DNA of 64,000 nucleotides from Clostridiales bacterium (GTDB lineage Bacteria; Bacillota; Clostridia; Christensenellales; Borkfalkiaceae): positions 38,612 to 102,611 of the forward strand of contig SVHY01000002.1 in the NCBI GenBank assembly GCA_015055545.1, in the 5' to 3' direction. Shown here one piece after another: positions 39,375 to 49,149 of this stretch. The notes under the pieces were generated by a model that saw only the letters and a list, made by a program, of their open reading frames with translations, was not told where the DNA came from and did not search any database. The stretch's first letter is position 1. Each line of letters begins with the position of its first letter. The position numbers and the translations under genes are program-made.

Positions 39375-40390
39375 CGATTATCGTAACAGGCGGTGCTGGT
39401 TTTATCGGCAGCAACTTCATATTCCATATGCTCAAAAAATATCCTACGTACCGTATTGTGTGTTTGGATAAATTGACGTACGCGGGGAATTTATCTACGC
39501 TTGCGAGCGTAATGGATAACCCGAATTTCCGTTTCGTAAAAGCGGATATTTGCGACCGAGCGGCGGTATATCAATTATTTGAAGAAGAAAAACCGTCTAT
39601 CGTTGTGAATTTTGCGGCGGAAAGCCACGTGGATAGAAGTATTGAAGCACCCGACGTATTTTTACAAACGAATATTATGGGTACGGCAACACTTATGGAC
39701 GCGTGCAGAAAATACGGCATTGAACGTTATCACCAAGTTTCGACGGACGAAGTGTACGGGGATTTGCCGTTGGATAGACCTGACTTGTTCTTCACGGAAG
39801 AAACACCGCTGCATACCAGTTCGCCCTATTCTTCAAGCAAGGCGGCGGCAGATTTGTTGGTACTTGCGTATCATAGAACGTATGGATTGCCCGTGAGTAT
39901 TTCACGTTGCTCTAATAATTACGGACCTTATCATTTCCCTGAAAAGCTTATCCCGCTCATGATTGCAAACGCGCTAGCGGATAAACCGTTGCCCGTATAC
40001 GGCGAGGGGATTAATGTGCGCGATTGGCTGTACGTGGAAGACCACTGCAAAGCCATTGATTTGATTATTCACAAAGGCAGAGTAGGACAGGTGTACAACG
40101 TCGGCGGGCACAACGAAATGCGCAATATCGATATCGTGAAATTGATTTGTCAAAAACTTGGCAAGCCCGAAAGTTTGATAACCTACGTGACGGATAGAAA
40201 AGGACACGATATGCGTTATGCTATCGACCCGAATAAGATACATACGGAACTTGGTTGGTTGCCTGAAACGAAGTTCGCCGACGGTATTGAAAAGACGATT
40301 GCTTGGTATTTAGAAAACCGCGAATGGTGGGAAACGATTATTTCGGGTGAATACCAAAATTATTACGAAAAAATGTACGCGAATAGATAA
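39371..40390 (+). CDS. rfbB: dTDP-glucose 4,6-dehydratase
   Basis: [50 protein letters not shown]. Confidence 0.96.
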   Translation: MTIIVTGGAGFIGSNFIFHMLKKYPTYRIVCLDKLTYAGNLSTLASVMDNPNFRFVKADICDRAAVYQLFEEEKPSIVVNFAAESHVDRSIEAPDVFLQTNIMGTATLMDACRKYGIERYHQVSTDEVYGDLPLDRPDLFFTEETPLHTSSPYSSSKAAADLLVLAYHRTYGLPVSISRCSNNYGPYHFPEKLIPLMIANALADKPLPVYGEGINVRDWLYVEDHCKAIDLIIHKGRVGQVYNVGGHNEMRNIDIVKLICQKLGKPESLITYVTDRKGHDMRYAIDPNKIHTELGWLPETKFADGIEKTIAWYLENREWWETIISGEYQNYYEKMYANR

Positions 40391-40451
40391 AAAGATTTGA
40401 ATAATATAGTATTCCTATGGTAAAATTGTATTGTAGGTAAGGAGAAAAAAT

Positions 40452-41492
40452 ATGTCGGTTTTTAAGGATAAAACGTTATTGATTACTGGGGGGACGGGGA
40501 GCTTTGGTAATGCCGTTCTCAATCGTTTTTTGAAAACGGATATCGGCGAAATCCGTATTTTCTCGCGCGATGAGAAAAAACAGGACGATATGCGCCACGA
40601 TTTTCAGGCTAAAATGCCCGAAGTTGCCGAAAAAATTAAATTCTATCTCGGCGACGTTCGTGATATCGCTAGCGTTAAAAACGCTATGCACGGAGTAGAT
40701 TATATCTTCCATGCGGCGGCGCTTAAACAAGTTCCGTCCTGTGAGTTTTTCCCTATCGAAGCGGTGAAAACGAACGTGCTTGGTACGGAAAACGTACTGA
40801 CGGCGGCGATTGAAGCGGGCGTAAAGAGCGTCATCTGTCTTTCGACGGACAAGGCGGCGTATCCCGTCAACGCCATGGGTACGAGCAAGGCGATGATGGA
40901 AAAGGTCGTCGTTGCAAAATCCCGTACGGTTAGCCCCGAAAAGACGAAAATTTGCTGTACGCGCTACGGCAACGTTATGTGTAGCCGCGGTAGCGTTATT
41001 CCGCTTTGGATCGATCAAATCAAAAACGGCAAGCCCATTACGCTTACGGATCCGAATATGACCCGTTTTATTATGTCCTTGGACGAAGCGGTGGATTTGG
41101 TGCTGTTCGCCTTTGAAAACGGGCAAAGCGGGGATATTCTCGTGCAAAAAGCTCCTGCTTGTACCATTCAAACACAAGCGGAAGCGGTATGCGAACTCTT
41201 CGGTGGCGATAAGAACAATATCAAAGTGATTGGTATTCGCCACGGCGAAAAGATGTATGAAACGTTGCTCACGAATGAAGAATGCGGGAACGCAATCGAC
41301 ATGGGCGATTTCTATCGCGTGCCTTGCGACAAGCGTGGGTTAAACTATGATAAGTATTTCAAGGACGGCGACACTGAGCGCAATCCGCTTACCGAGTTCA
41401 ATTCCAATAATACTAGACTTTTGAATGTAGAAGAAACGAAAGTGAAGATCGCTTCGCTTGCCTATATCCAAGATGAACTTAAAAAGTTGTAA
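40452..41492 (+). CDS. capE: UDP-GlcNAc 4,6-dehydratase/5-epimerase, CapE/FnlA-like
   Basis: LLITGGTGSFGNAVLNRFL, IRIFSRDEKKQDDMR, AAALKQVPSCEFFPIEAVKTNVLG. Confidence 0.9.
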   Translation: MSVFKDKTLLITGGTGSFGNAVLNRFLKTDIGEIRIFSRDEKKQDDMRHDFQAKMPEVAEKIKFYLGDVRDIASVKNAMHGVDYIFHAAALKQVPSCEFFPIEAVKTNVLGTENVLTAAIEAGVKSVICLSTDKAAYPVNAMGTSKAMMEKVVVAKSRTVSPEKTKICCTRYGNVMCSRGSVIPLWIDQIKNGKPITLTDPNMTRFIMSLDEAVDLVLFAFENGQSGDILVQKAPACTIQTQAEAVCELFGGDKNNIKVIGIRHGEKMYETLLTNEECGNAIDMGDFYRVPCDKRGLNYDKYFKDGDTERNPLTEFNSNNTRLLNVEETKVKIASLAYIQDELKKL

Positions 41493-41501
41493 GGTAAAAT
41501 C

Positions 41502-42152
41502 ATGAAATTCATTAAAAAAATGGCGCTAAAATTTTGTGGAATTATTAACAAGTTGCCGTTTAATAATAAAATTTATCGCCGTGGAAATAAAATTATTTTT
41601 GGGAAATCTGTATTGGTAAAATGCAGAATTGATTGTAAAGGAAAAGGCAATGTAATAGAGTTTTCTCAAAACAGCAGTTTTCGAAATTGTAATTTTTTGA
41701 TTTATGGTAATGACAATATCATAAGAATTGACGATAATGTTTCGGGGAAAAATGCAGAGTTTTATATAGAAGATAATGGAGGCGCAATTGTTGTCAAAGA
41801 AGCTACGCATTTTTGTGGAAAAATACATTTAGCATGTATTGAAGGGTGCCAGATCCAGATTGGAAAAGATTGTTTGTTTTCTTCAGATATTATATTTAGA
41901 ACGGGGGATTCTCATTCTTTGCTGGATATGGACGGAAACAGGATAAATCCGTCCAAGAATATTAAGATTGGGAATCACGTTTGGATAGGAAATCACGTTA
42001 TTATCAACAAAGGCGTTACAATTGGAGATAATAATATGATCGGTACTGGTGCAGTAGTAACGAAAAGTATTCTCGAATCGAATAATGTGATAGCAGGAGT
42101 ACCAGCTAAAATAGTAAAAAGGAACACGAATTGGTGTTCAAAAAGGCTGTAA
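41502..42152 (+). CDS. Left-handed beta-helix acyltransferase (WbbJ/LbetaH family)
   Basis: IGNHVWIGNHVIINKGVTIGDNNMIGTGAVVTKSILESNNVIAGVPAKIVK. Confidence 0.92.
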   Translation: MKFIKKMALKFCGIINKLPFNNKIYRRGNKIIFGKSVLVKCRIDCKGKGNVIEFSQNSSFRNCNFLIYGNDNIIRIDDNVSGKNAEFYIEDNGGAIVVKEATHFCGKIHLACIEGCQIQIGKDCLFSSDIIFRTGDSHSLLDMDGNRINPSKNIKIGNHVWIGNHVIINKGVTIGDNNMIGTGAVVTKSILESNNVIAGVPAKIVKRNTNWCSKRL

Positions 42153-42161
42153 AGGTGCGTT

Positions 42162-43361
42162 ATGAACATACTCATTACGGGGGCAAAAGGGTTTGTTGGT
42201 AAGAACTTGGTCGCGAATTTAAAAAATATCGCAAGCGGAAAGGACAGAACCCGTCCCAGTCTTTCGATAGGCGAAATTTACGAATACGATTTGGATAGCA
42301 ATCCTGCCGATTTGGATGGGTATTGCGCGCGTGCGGATTTTGTGTTCAACCTTGCAGGAGTGAACCGTCCGCAAAACCAAGAAGAATTTATGCAGGGCAA
42401 TTTCGGCTTTGCAAGCGTGCTTTTGGAAACGCTGAAAAAACACCAAAATAAATGCCCCGTTATGCTTTCCTCGTCCTTACAAGCGACTCTGATCGGTCGG
42501 TACGCAGACGGCGAATACGGCAAAAGCAAGAAAGCAGGGGAAGAACTTTTCTTTGATTATCAAGCGAAAGGTGGGGGGCATGTATGCGTTTACCGTTTCC
42601 CTAACCTGTTCGGGAAATGGTGCAGACCTAACTATAACAGTGCCGTTGCGACCTTTTGCAATAACACGGCGAAGGATTTACCCATTACGGTGACTGACCC
42701 CAAGATTGAGCTGGAACTCGTGTATATCGACGATTTGGTTTGTGAAATGCTCGATTTGTTGGAGGGGAAAGGACACCGTTGCGAATACGACGGGCTTAGC
42801 CCCGTGGAAAAAACGGACGGGAAGTATTATTACGTGCCCGTATCGCATAAAGTTACGCTTGGGGAAATCGTGGAACTGTTGCAATCGTTCAAGGCGCAAT
42901 CGGAAACGCTCTTGATGCCTGAAATTGCAAACGGTAGTTTTGCAAAGAAGTTGTATTCCACCTATCTTTCCTATTTGCCAAAGGAAAAGGTTGCTTTTAC
43001 GCTAAAGATGAACGAGGACGCGCGCGGCAGTTTTACCGAGCTTTTGAAAACGAAAAATTGCGGGCAAGTGTCCGTCAATATTTCAAAACCTGGGATAACC
43101 AAAGGACAGCATTGGCATAACACGAAATGGGAATTTTTTATCGTCGTGGCGGGACACGGGCTCATTCAACAACGTAAAATCGGTACGGACGAAGTGTTGA
43201 ATTTTGAAGTGAGCGGCGAAAAAATACAGGCGGTACATATGCTGCCAGGGTATACTCATAATATTATCAATTTATCCGAAACGGAGAATTTGGTTACGGT
43301 GATGTGGGCAAACGAGGCGTTCGACCCCGCGCGACCTGACACCTTTTTTGAAACTGTGTGA
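42162..43361 (+). CDS. capF: CapF-like bifunctional reductase with C-terminal cupin
   Basis: MNILITGAKGFVGKNL, NLAGVNRPQ; C-term KGQHWHNTKWEFFIVVAG cupin. Confidence 0.9.
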   Translation: MNILITGAKGFVGKNLVANLKNIASGKDRTRPSLSIGEIYEYDLDSNPADLDGYCARADFVFNLAGVNRPQNQEEFMQGNFGFASVLLETLKKHQNKCPVMLSSSLQATLIGRYADGEYGKSKKAGEELFFDYQAKGGGHVCVYRFPNLFGKWCRPNYNSAVATFCNNTAKDLPITVTDPKIELELVYIDDLVCEMLDLLEGKGHRCEYDGLSPVEKTDGKYYYVPVSHKVTLGEIVELLQSFKAQSETLLMPEIANGSFAKKLYSTYLSYLPKEKVAFTLKMNEDARGSFTELLKTKNCGQVSVNISKPGITKGQHWHNTKWEFFIVVAGHGLIQQRKIGTDEVLNFEVSGEKIQAVHMLPGYTHNIINLSETENLVTVMWANEAFDPARPDTFFETV

Positions 43362-43379
43362 AAGGAGAGTAAGTAAAAA

Positions 43380-44609
43380 ATGCAGTTACATTCCGAATTG
43401 ACTTTGGAACAGAACTTGTTATTGCATTTGTTAAGACGCGGGCTCTTAGGCGAAAGTGAACCGCTTGATGCGGAAGCTTGGAAAGACGCTGATTGGGGCG
43501 AAGTTTGCAAGGAAGCTGTGCAGCAAGCCGTGCCCGTTATTGCGTTCGACGTTGCGGCAGAGTATAAAAAACAAATACCGCAAAACCTGTATCGGTATTG
43601 GCTCAAACTTTCGGGCGGAACGTTGCAAGCAAACGAACGGATAACGCACGCGCAAGAGGAGCTGATTGCGTGGCTGAAAGAAGCGGGGTATACCTATCTG
43701 ATTTTGAAAGGTACTTCGGCGGCGGCGTATTATCCGAAACCCGAAAACCGTGGCTATGGCGACGTGGATTTTCTCGTGCAAGAAGATTGCGTAAAAGCGG
43801 TTGGGAAAATGCTCAAAGAAAAGGGCTGTAAAAAAGAGAGCGTGGGCGGGCATCATATCGCGTACGCGCGTGCGGACGGTGTGCATTTGGAATTGCATTT
43901 TGCCGTAGGCGGTATTCCTTACGGGGAACGCGGTGAAAAGATAAAAGCTTTTTTAGCGAATATTTTGCAGACTTCTCAAACGGTAAAAAGCGGACTGACG
44001 GAGTTCGTTGCGCCGAGCGATGAAAAGCATGCGATGGTGCTTATATTGCATATGCTTTCGCATATGTTAGGCGAGGGTATGGGCTTGCGCCATTTATGCG
44101 ATTTTGCATGTTTTTTGAATAAAACGCACGAAAAGGCGTTTTGGGTAGAGAGCCTGTTGCCCCTTTTAAAGGACGTTGGCTTGTATACGTACGTCCAAAT
44201 CATGACGAAAACGTGTGCGCTGTATTTGGGTTCGGTTTTGCCGTCGTGGGCGGCGGATGCGGACGAGAGCGTTTGCTTGGAGGTGCTGAAAGAACTGTTT
44301 GTAAGCGGGAATTTCGGCGGTAAAGATTTCAAACGCGCAAAGAGCGCGATGCTAATTTCCGAACGGGGTAAGGCGGGTATGAAACACGGAAAAGTGTATA
44401 ATTTATGCCACGGATTGCATAATTATACAAAAGCGAAACACCCCGTTTGTCAGAAGTGTTTTTTGTTGTATCCGATATTCTATATCGGGGAAATGGTACG
44501 CTACGGGTGGTTGATGATACGGGGAAAACGGCCGTCGCCGCTGAGTATGACGACACAAGCGGACGAACGCAAAGCCGTTTATGAAAAATTGCATATTTAC
44601 GAGGAGTGA
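43380..44609 (+). CDS. Nucleotidyltransferase family protein (NTP_transf_5/PF14907-like)
   Basis: YLILKGTSAAAYYPKPENRGYGDVDFLVQ. Confidence 0.85.
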   Translation: MQLHSELTLEQNLLLHLLRRGLLGESEPLDAEAWKDADWGEVCKEAVQQAVPVIAFDVAAEYKKQIPQNLYRYWLKLSGGTLQANERITHAQEELIAWLKEAGYTYLILKGTSAAAYYPKPENRGYGDVDFLVQEDCVKAVGKMLKEKGCKKESVGGHHIAYARADGVHLELHFAVGGIPYGERGEKIKAFLANILQTSQTVKSGLTEFVAPSDEKHAMVLILHMLSHMLGEGMGLRHLCDFACFLNKTHEKAFWVESLLPLLKDVGLYTYVQIMTKTCALYLGSVLPSWAADADESVCLEVLKELFVSGNFGGKDFKRAKSAMLISERGKAGMKHGKVYNLCHGLHNYTKAKHPVCQKCFLLYPIFYIGEMVRYGWLMIRGKRPSPLSMTTQADERKAVYEKLHIYEE

Positions 44610-44614
44610 ATTTT

Positions 44615-45796
44615 ATGGAAATCAAACTCGATTATTCGGACGTACAATTTAAGAACGACGGTAGATTAAAACTGCTGATAATCGTGGGTACGCGCCCTGA
44701 AATTATTCGGCTTGCAGCGGTAATTAACAAGTGCCGTAAGTATTTCGATTGCGTGTTAGCGCATACGGGACAAAATTACGATTATAACTTGAACGGCGTA
44801 TTCTTCCACGATTTGAAACTGGACGCGCCCGAAGTGTACATGGATGCGGTTGGCGACGATTTGGGGGCTACGGTTGGGAATATCATCAACTGTTCGTACA
44901 AGCTCATGAATCAAATCAAGCCCGATGCGTTGCTCATTTTGGGGGATACGAACAGCTGCCTTTCCGCGATTGCGGCAAAGCGGTTGCATATTCCTATTTT
45001 CCATATGGAAGCTGGTAATCGTTGCAAGGACGAATGTTTGCCCGAGGAAACGAACCGTCGAATCGTCGATATTATTTCCGACGTTAATCTTGCTTATTCC
45101 GAGCACGCGCGGCGGTATCTTGCCGATTGCGGGTTGCCTAAGGAACGCACCTACGTGACTGGTTCGCCTATGGCGGAAGTGTTGCGCGCGAATTTGGCGG
45201 ATATTGAAAAGAGCGATATTTTAAGTCGTTTGGGCTTACAATCCAAAAAATATATCCTGCTGTCTGCGCACAGAGAAGAAAATATCGATACGGAAAAGAA
45301 TTTCTTATCCCTTTTCAACGCGATCAACAAGATTGCGGAAAAGTACGATATGCCAATTCTGTATTCCTGCCATCCACGCAGTAGAAACCGCTTGGAAAAG
45401 AGCGGATTTGCGCTGGATAAGCGGGTGATTCGCCACGAGCCGCTCGGCTTCCACGATTATAACCATTTGCAAATGAACGCTTACGCGGTGGTGTCGGATA
45501 GTGGTACGTTGCCCGAAGAAAGTAGCTTTTTCACGAGCATTGGAAAGCCCTTCCCTGCGGTGTGTATCCGTACGAGTACGGAGCGCCCCGAAGCGCTCGA
45601 TAAGGCGTGTTTCGTGCTCGCAGGGATTGACGAAAAATCGCTTTTGCAAGCGGTGGAAACGGCGGTTTCGCTTACCGAAGACGGATGTCACGGTATACCT
45701 GTGCCCGATTACGTAGAAGACGTTTCGACGAAGGTCGTGAAAATCATTCAATCGTACACGGGCGTTGTGGATAAGATGGTTTGGAGAAAGTTTTAA
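44615..45796 (+). CDS. capG: UDP-N-acetylglucosamine 2-epimerase family, CapG/FnlC-like
   Basis: LLIIVGTRPEIIRLAAVI, HTGQNYDYNLNGVFFHDL, HMEAGNRCKDECLPEETNRRIVD; start ATG 44615. Confidence 0.92.
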   Translation: MEIKLDYSDVQFKNDGRLKLLIIVGTRPEIIRLAAVINKCRKYFDCVLAHTGQNYDYNLNGVFFHDLKLDAPEVYMDAVGDDLGATVGNIINCSYKLMNQIKPDALLILGDTNSCLSAIAAKRLHIPIFHMEAGNRCKDECLPEETNRRIVDIISDVNLAYSEHARRYLADCGLPKERTYVTGSPMAEVLRANLADIEKSDILSRLGLQSKKYILLSAHREENIDTEKNFLSLFNAINKIAEKYDMPILYSCHPRSRNRLEKSGFALDKRVIRHEPLGFHDYNHLQMNAYAVVSDSGTLPEESSFFTSIGKPFPAVCIRTSTERPEALDKACFVLAGIDEKSLLQAVETAVSLTEDGCHGIPVPDYVEDVSTKVVKIIQSYTGVVDKMVWRKF

Positions 45797-45870
45797 GGGT
45801 TCGAAAAATACGATTAACCAAGGCAATATAAGTGAGTGCGGATTATACGGACTTGGTTAGGGGGAATGAG

Positions 45871-47040
45871 ATGAAAGACGTACGCAAAATTTTGTTCGGA
45901 TTGTTGCGATTCGAAATTTGTGGCACGCCGATTACGGAGGATGTGAAAGCCGCGGTCAACAAGGAAACGTTGACGGCGCTTTACAAGCTGTCTAAAATGC
46001 ACGATATCGCGCATTTGATTGCCGATGCGTTGCATAAAAACGGACTGCACGGGGTGGATAAGGAAACGTACGAATTATTCAACCGTCAGCACCAGTTGGC
46101 GGTGTATCGCCACGAGCAAATCGATTACGAATACAAGCGTATTTGCGAAACGCTGGAAAATGCGAAAATTCCGTTTATGCCCTTGAAAGGTTCGATAATT
46201 AAAGAGTATTATCCCGAGCCTTGGATGCGGACGAGTTGCGACATTGATATTCTCGTGCATCCCGAACATTTGGGAACGGCAATAGGCGCATTAAAAAGGG
46301 ATTTGGATTATAAAGAAGACGGCGGTGGTGTTAATGAAATTACGCTGTGTACGGATAGTAATACGGTGCATTTAGAATTACATTATAGCCTAATGGAAAA
46401 TATTATAATGGATTATTTCCATAAAACTTGGGGTCAAATTTTGAGCAATGTTTGGGGGACAATGTTGCTTAAAAAAGATTGGAAATATTGGCATTTGATG
46501 GATGATGAAATGTTTTATTTTTACCATTTTGCACATATGGCAAAGCATTTCGGTCATTGCGGTGGTAGCGGTATCCGTTCGGTTATAGACGTATATTTGT
46601 TGCGCAAGAAATGGACGTTTGATGAAGAAAAACTTTCGTTGCTCATGGAAAAAGGAAAGTTGACGACGTTCGTTGCTACGTCGGAAAAGTTGGCGAAAAT
46701 TTGGTTTGAAGAAGAAGCGTACGACGAGCTATCGCTGGATACGGAAACGTATCTTTTGCGGGGTGGCGTGTACGGAACGTTTGAAAATCACGTGACGGCG
46801 CAAGCGGAAAAACGAGGAAAAAAAGGATATATCTTTTCGCGTATTTTCGAGCCGTATGGTGTGCTGGTTGCGAAATATCCAAAACTTCAAAAGCATAAAT
46901 GGTTGTATCCGTTTTATCAGGTGAAACGGTGGTGTAAATATGTGTTCAAGCGTTCGACAAGGGAACATGCGAAAAAGGAAATGACGGCGATTAACCAAGT
47001 GAAAACCGTGCCCGACCTTTTGAAACGCTTAGAGCTTTGA
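45871..47040 (+). CDS. Nucleotidyltransferase family protein (NTP_transf_5-like), paralog of 43380-44609
   Basis: IPFMPLKGSIIKEYYPEPWMRTSCDIDILVHPEHL; start ATG 45871. Confidence 0.85.
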   Translation: MKDVRKILFGLLRFEICGTPITEDVKAAVNKETLTALYKLSKMHDIAHLIADALHKNGLHGVDKETYELFNRQHQLAVYRHEQIDYEYKRICETLENAKIPFMPLKGSIIKEYYPEPWMRTSCDIDILVHPEHLGTAIGALKRDLDYKEDGGGVNEITLCTDSNTVHLELHYSLMENIIMDYFHKTWGQILSNVWGTMLLKKDWKYWHLMDDEMFYFYHFAHMAKHFGHCGGSGIRSVIDVYLLRKKWTFDEEKLSLLMEKGKLTTFVATSEKLAKIWFEEEAYDELSLDTETYLLRGGVYGTFENHVTAQAEKRGKKGYIFSRIFEPYGVLVAKYPKLQKHKWLYPFYQVKRWCKYVFKRSTREHAKKEMTAINQVKTVPDLLKRLEL

Positions 47041-47057
47041 TAAATTGCATAAAAATA

Positions 47058-47100
47058 GGGCGGTCAGGACGTAAATGATACTCCTCGACCGTCTTTTTTC
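47058..47100 (+). terminator. Imperfect-stem intrinsic terminator ending the second glycan operon
   Basis: ggcggtc-agga ... tcct-c-gaccgtc followed by tttttt. Confidence 0.6.
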
Positions 47101-47110
47101 ATGCAAATCC

Positions 47111-47140
47111 TTGACAAAGATATGTTATCGGTGGTATAAT
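47111..47140 (+). promoter_or_regulatory. Consensus promoter TTGACA-18-TATAAT of the third glycan operon
   Basis: -35 47111-47116, -10 47135-47140; leader contains the cgcgcgcgtaatgcgtatgcgcg inverted repeat. Confidence 0.85.
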
Positions 47141-47217
47141 ACTGATAATGGGTCATAATAGTTAGTGTCGCGCGCGCGTAATGCGTATGCGCGTGGGTAG
47201 CATAAAGAAAGGACGAT

Positions 47218-49128
47218 ATGAAAGAACAAACGAAAAAACAAAAGAAATTTTCAAAGCATTTAAGCCGCGGTGCGTTGGTGCTTGCCGATTTATTGTCCAT
47301 TTCGGCAGCGATCGTGTTTGCGTATTTGAGTACGCAATGGTATAAAATTATCAGCGTTTCCGCGCTCATTTGGGCGATAGGGAATATTATTTGTGCGATA
47401 GCCGTATACGCCTCGTTAGGGCTGTATTCCATCGTGCTCAAAGCGGTGGGCGTAATGGAAATTATGAAAATCCTGTTCGCCGCGTTCATCATCGGACTTT
47501 CCAACGTCGTGTTCACGCTGTTCGTGCGTGATTTCGTTGGGATTGGTACGGGGCTTGTGTATACGCTTGCTTTAGCGTCGCTCACTGCGCTCACAAGATA
47601 TATACAGCGTTTGCGCGTGGGGATACGGCATTATATCAGCGAACAACCTGCTAATAAAATCCGCGTTATGATCATCGGCGGCGGGAGCGCGGGTAGTTCG
47701 CTTATCCAAGAAATGCAAACGAGCGAAAAGATTGCCTACAACCCCGTTTGTATTCTCGACGACGACCCTGCTAAACTTAGAAGCTATATCAGCGACGTAA
47801 AAATCGTTGGTACGACCAAGGACGTAAAGAAATACGCCGAAGAATACGGCGTGCAAGAAATTTTTATCACCATTCCGTCGGCGGATAAAAAACGGCTTAG
47901 CGTAATCGTGAAACGCTGCCAAGAAAGCAACTGCCCGATTAAAATTTTGCCCGGTATGTATCAGCTTGCCTCGGGGCAGGTGACGGTGGAAAAACTCCGA
48001 CCTGTGGAAGTGCAGGACTTGTTGGGCAGAGAACAGGTTTCCGTCAATTTGGACGAAATTATGGGCTATATTGAAAACAAGACGGTGCTCGTTACAGGCG
48101 GCGGCGGTTCGATAGGGAGCGAACTTTGTCGGCAAATCGCTACGCATAATCCTAAAACGCTTATCATTTTGGACGTGTACGAAAACGGCGCGTACGACAT
48201 TGAGCAGGAACTCAAACGCAAATACCGCGATTTACAGTTATTAACGCTGATTGCAAGCGTGCGGGAAGAAGACAAAATGCGCGACGTGTTTAAAAAATAC
48301 CGACCGCAAATCGTATTCCACGCGGCGGCGCACAAGCACGTGCCGTTGATGGAAACGAGCCCCAACGAAGCGGTAAAGAACAACGTATTCGGTACGCTCA
48401 ACGTAGCCAAGTGCGCGGACGAGTTCGCGGCGGAAACGTTCGTGCAGATTTCTACGGACAAGGCAGTAAACCCCACGAATATCATGGGTGCGACCAAGCG
48501 TATATGCGAAATGATCGTGCAAACGATAGGTAGACACAGTAAAAAGACCAAGTTCGTGGCGGTGCGTTTTGGGAACGTGCTCGGTTCGAACGGTTCGGTT
48601 ATTCCGCTGTTTAGAAAGCAAATTGCAGAGGGTGGGCCTGTAACCGTTACGCATAAGGATATTATCCGATACTTTATGACCATTCCCGAAGCGGTGTCGC
48701 TCGTGTTGCAGGCGGGCGCGTATGCAAAGGGCGGACAGATTTTCGTGCTGGATATGGGTGAGCCCGTACGTATTTACGATTTGGCGTGCAACCTTATCAA
48801 GCTTTCGGGGTTAGAACCGAACGTGGATATTGATATCGTTTGTACGGGCTTGCGCCCTGGGGAAAAGCTGTACGAAGAACGGCTGATGGAAGAAGAAGGG
48901 TTGCAAAAAACACCCAACGGGCTTATCAATATCGCAAAGCCGATTGCTATCGACGAAGTGATGCTCAAAACGACGTTGGATAAGTTGTATAAAGAGGCGT
49001 ACGATGAATCGGAGGATATGAAACGGTTAGTGCAACAGCTCGTACCGACGTATACCATCGATAAACGCGATTCGATTGCGGAAGCGTTGGCGGATAAGAA
49101 GAATAAGCAAAAACAAAAAAGAGCGTAA
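47218..49128 (+). CDS. Membrane nucleoside-diphosphate-sugar 4,6-dehydratase (CapD/PglF/WbpM family)
   Basis: N-terminal TM helices, VLVTGGGGSIGSELCRQIA, HAAAHKHVPLMETSPNEAVKNN, STDKAVNPTNIMGATKR. Confidence 0.94.
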   Translation: MKEQTKKQKKFSKHLSRGALVLADLLSISAAIVFAYLSTQWYKIISVSALIWAIGNIICAIAVYASLGLYSIVLKAVGVMEIMKILFAAFIIGLSNVVFTLFVRDFVGIGTGLVYTLALASLTALTRYIQRLRVGIRHYISEQPANKIRVMIIGGGSAGSSLIQEMQTSEKIAYNPVCILDDDPAKLRSYISDVKIVGTTKDVKKYAEEYGVQEIFITIPSADKKRLSVIVKRCQESNCPIKILPGMYQLASGQVTVEKLRPVEVQDLLGREQVSVNLDEIMGYIENKTVLVTGGGGSIGSELCRQIATHNPKTLIILDVYENGAYDIEQELKRKYRDLQLLTLIASVREEDKMRDVFKKYRPQIVFHAAAHKHVPLMETSPNEAVKNNVFGTLNVAKCADEFAAETFVQISTDKAVNPTNIMGATKRICEMIVQTIGRHSKKTKFVAVRFGNVLGSNGSVIPLFRKQIAEGGPVTVTHKDIIRYFMTIPEAVSLVLQAGAYAKGGQIFVLDMGEPVRIYDLACNLIKLSGLEPNVDIDIVCTGLRPGEKLYEERLMEEEGLQKTPNGLINIAKPIAIDEVMLKTTLDKLYKEAYDESEDMKRLVQQLVPTYTIDKRDSIAEALADKKNKQKQKRA

Positions 49129-49149
49129 TTGCGCTAAGAGAGATTGAGT

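Noticed and set aside
40476-41243. 255-aa antisense ORF opposite capE
   Set aside because: Antisense shadow of a strongly supported coding gene.
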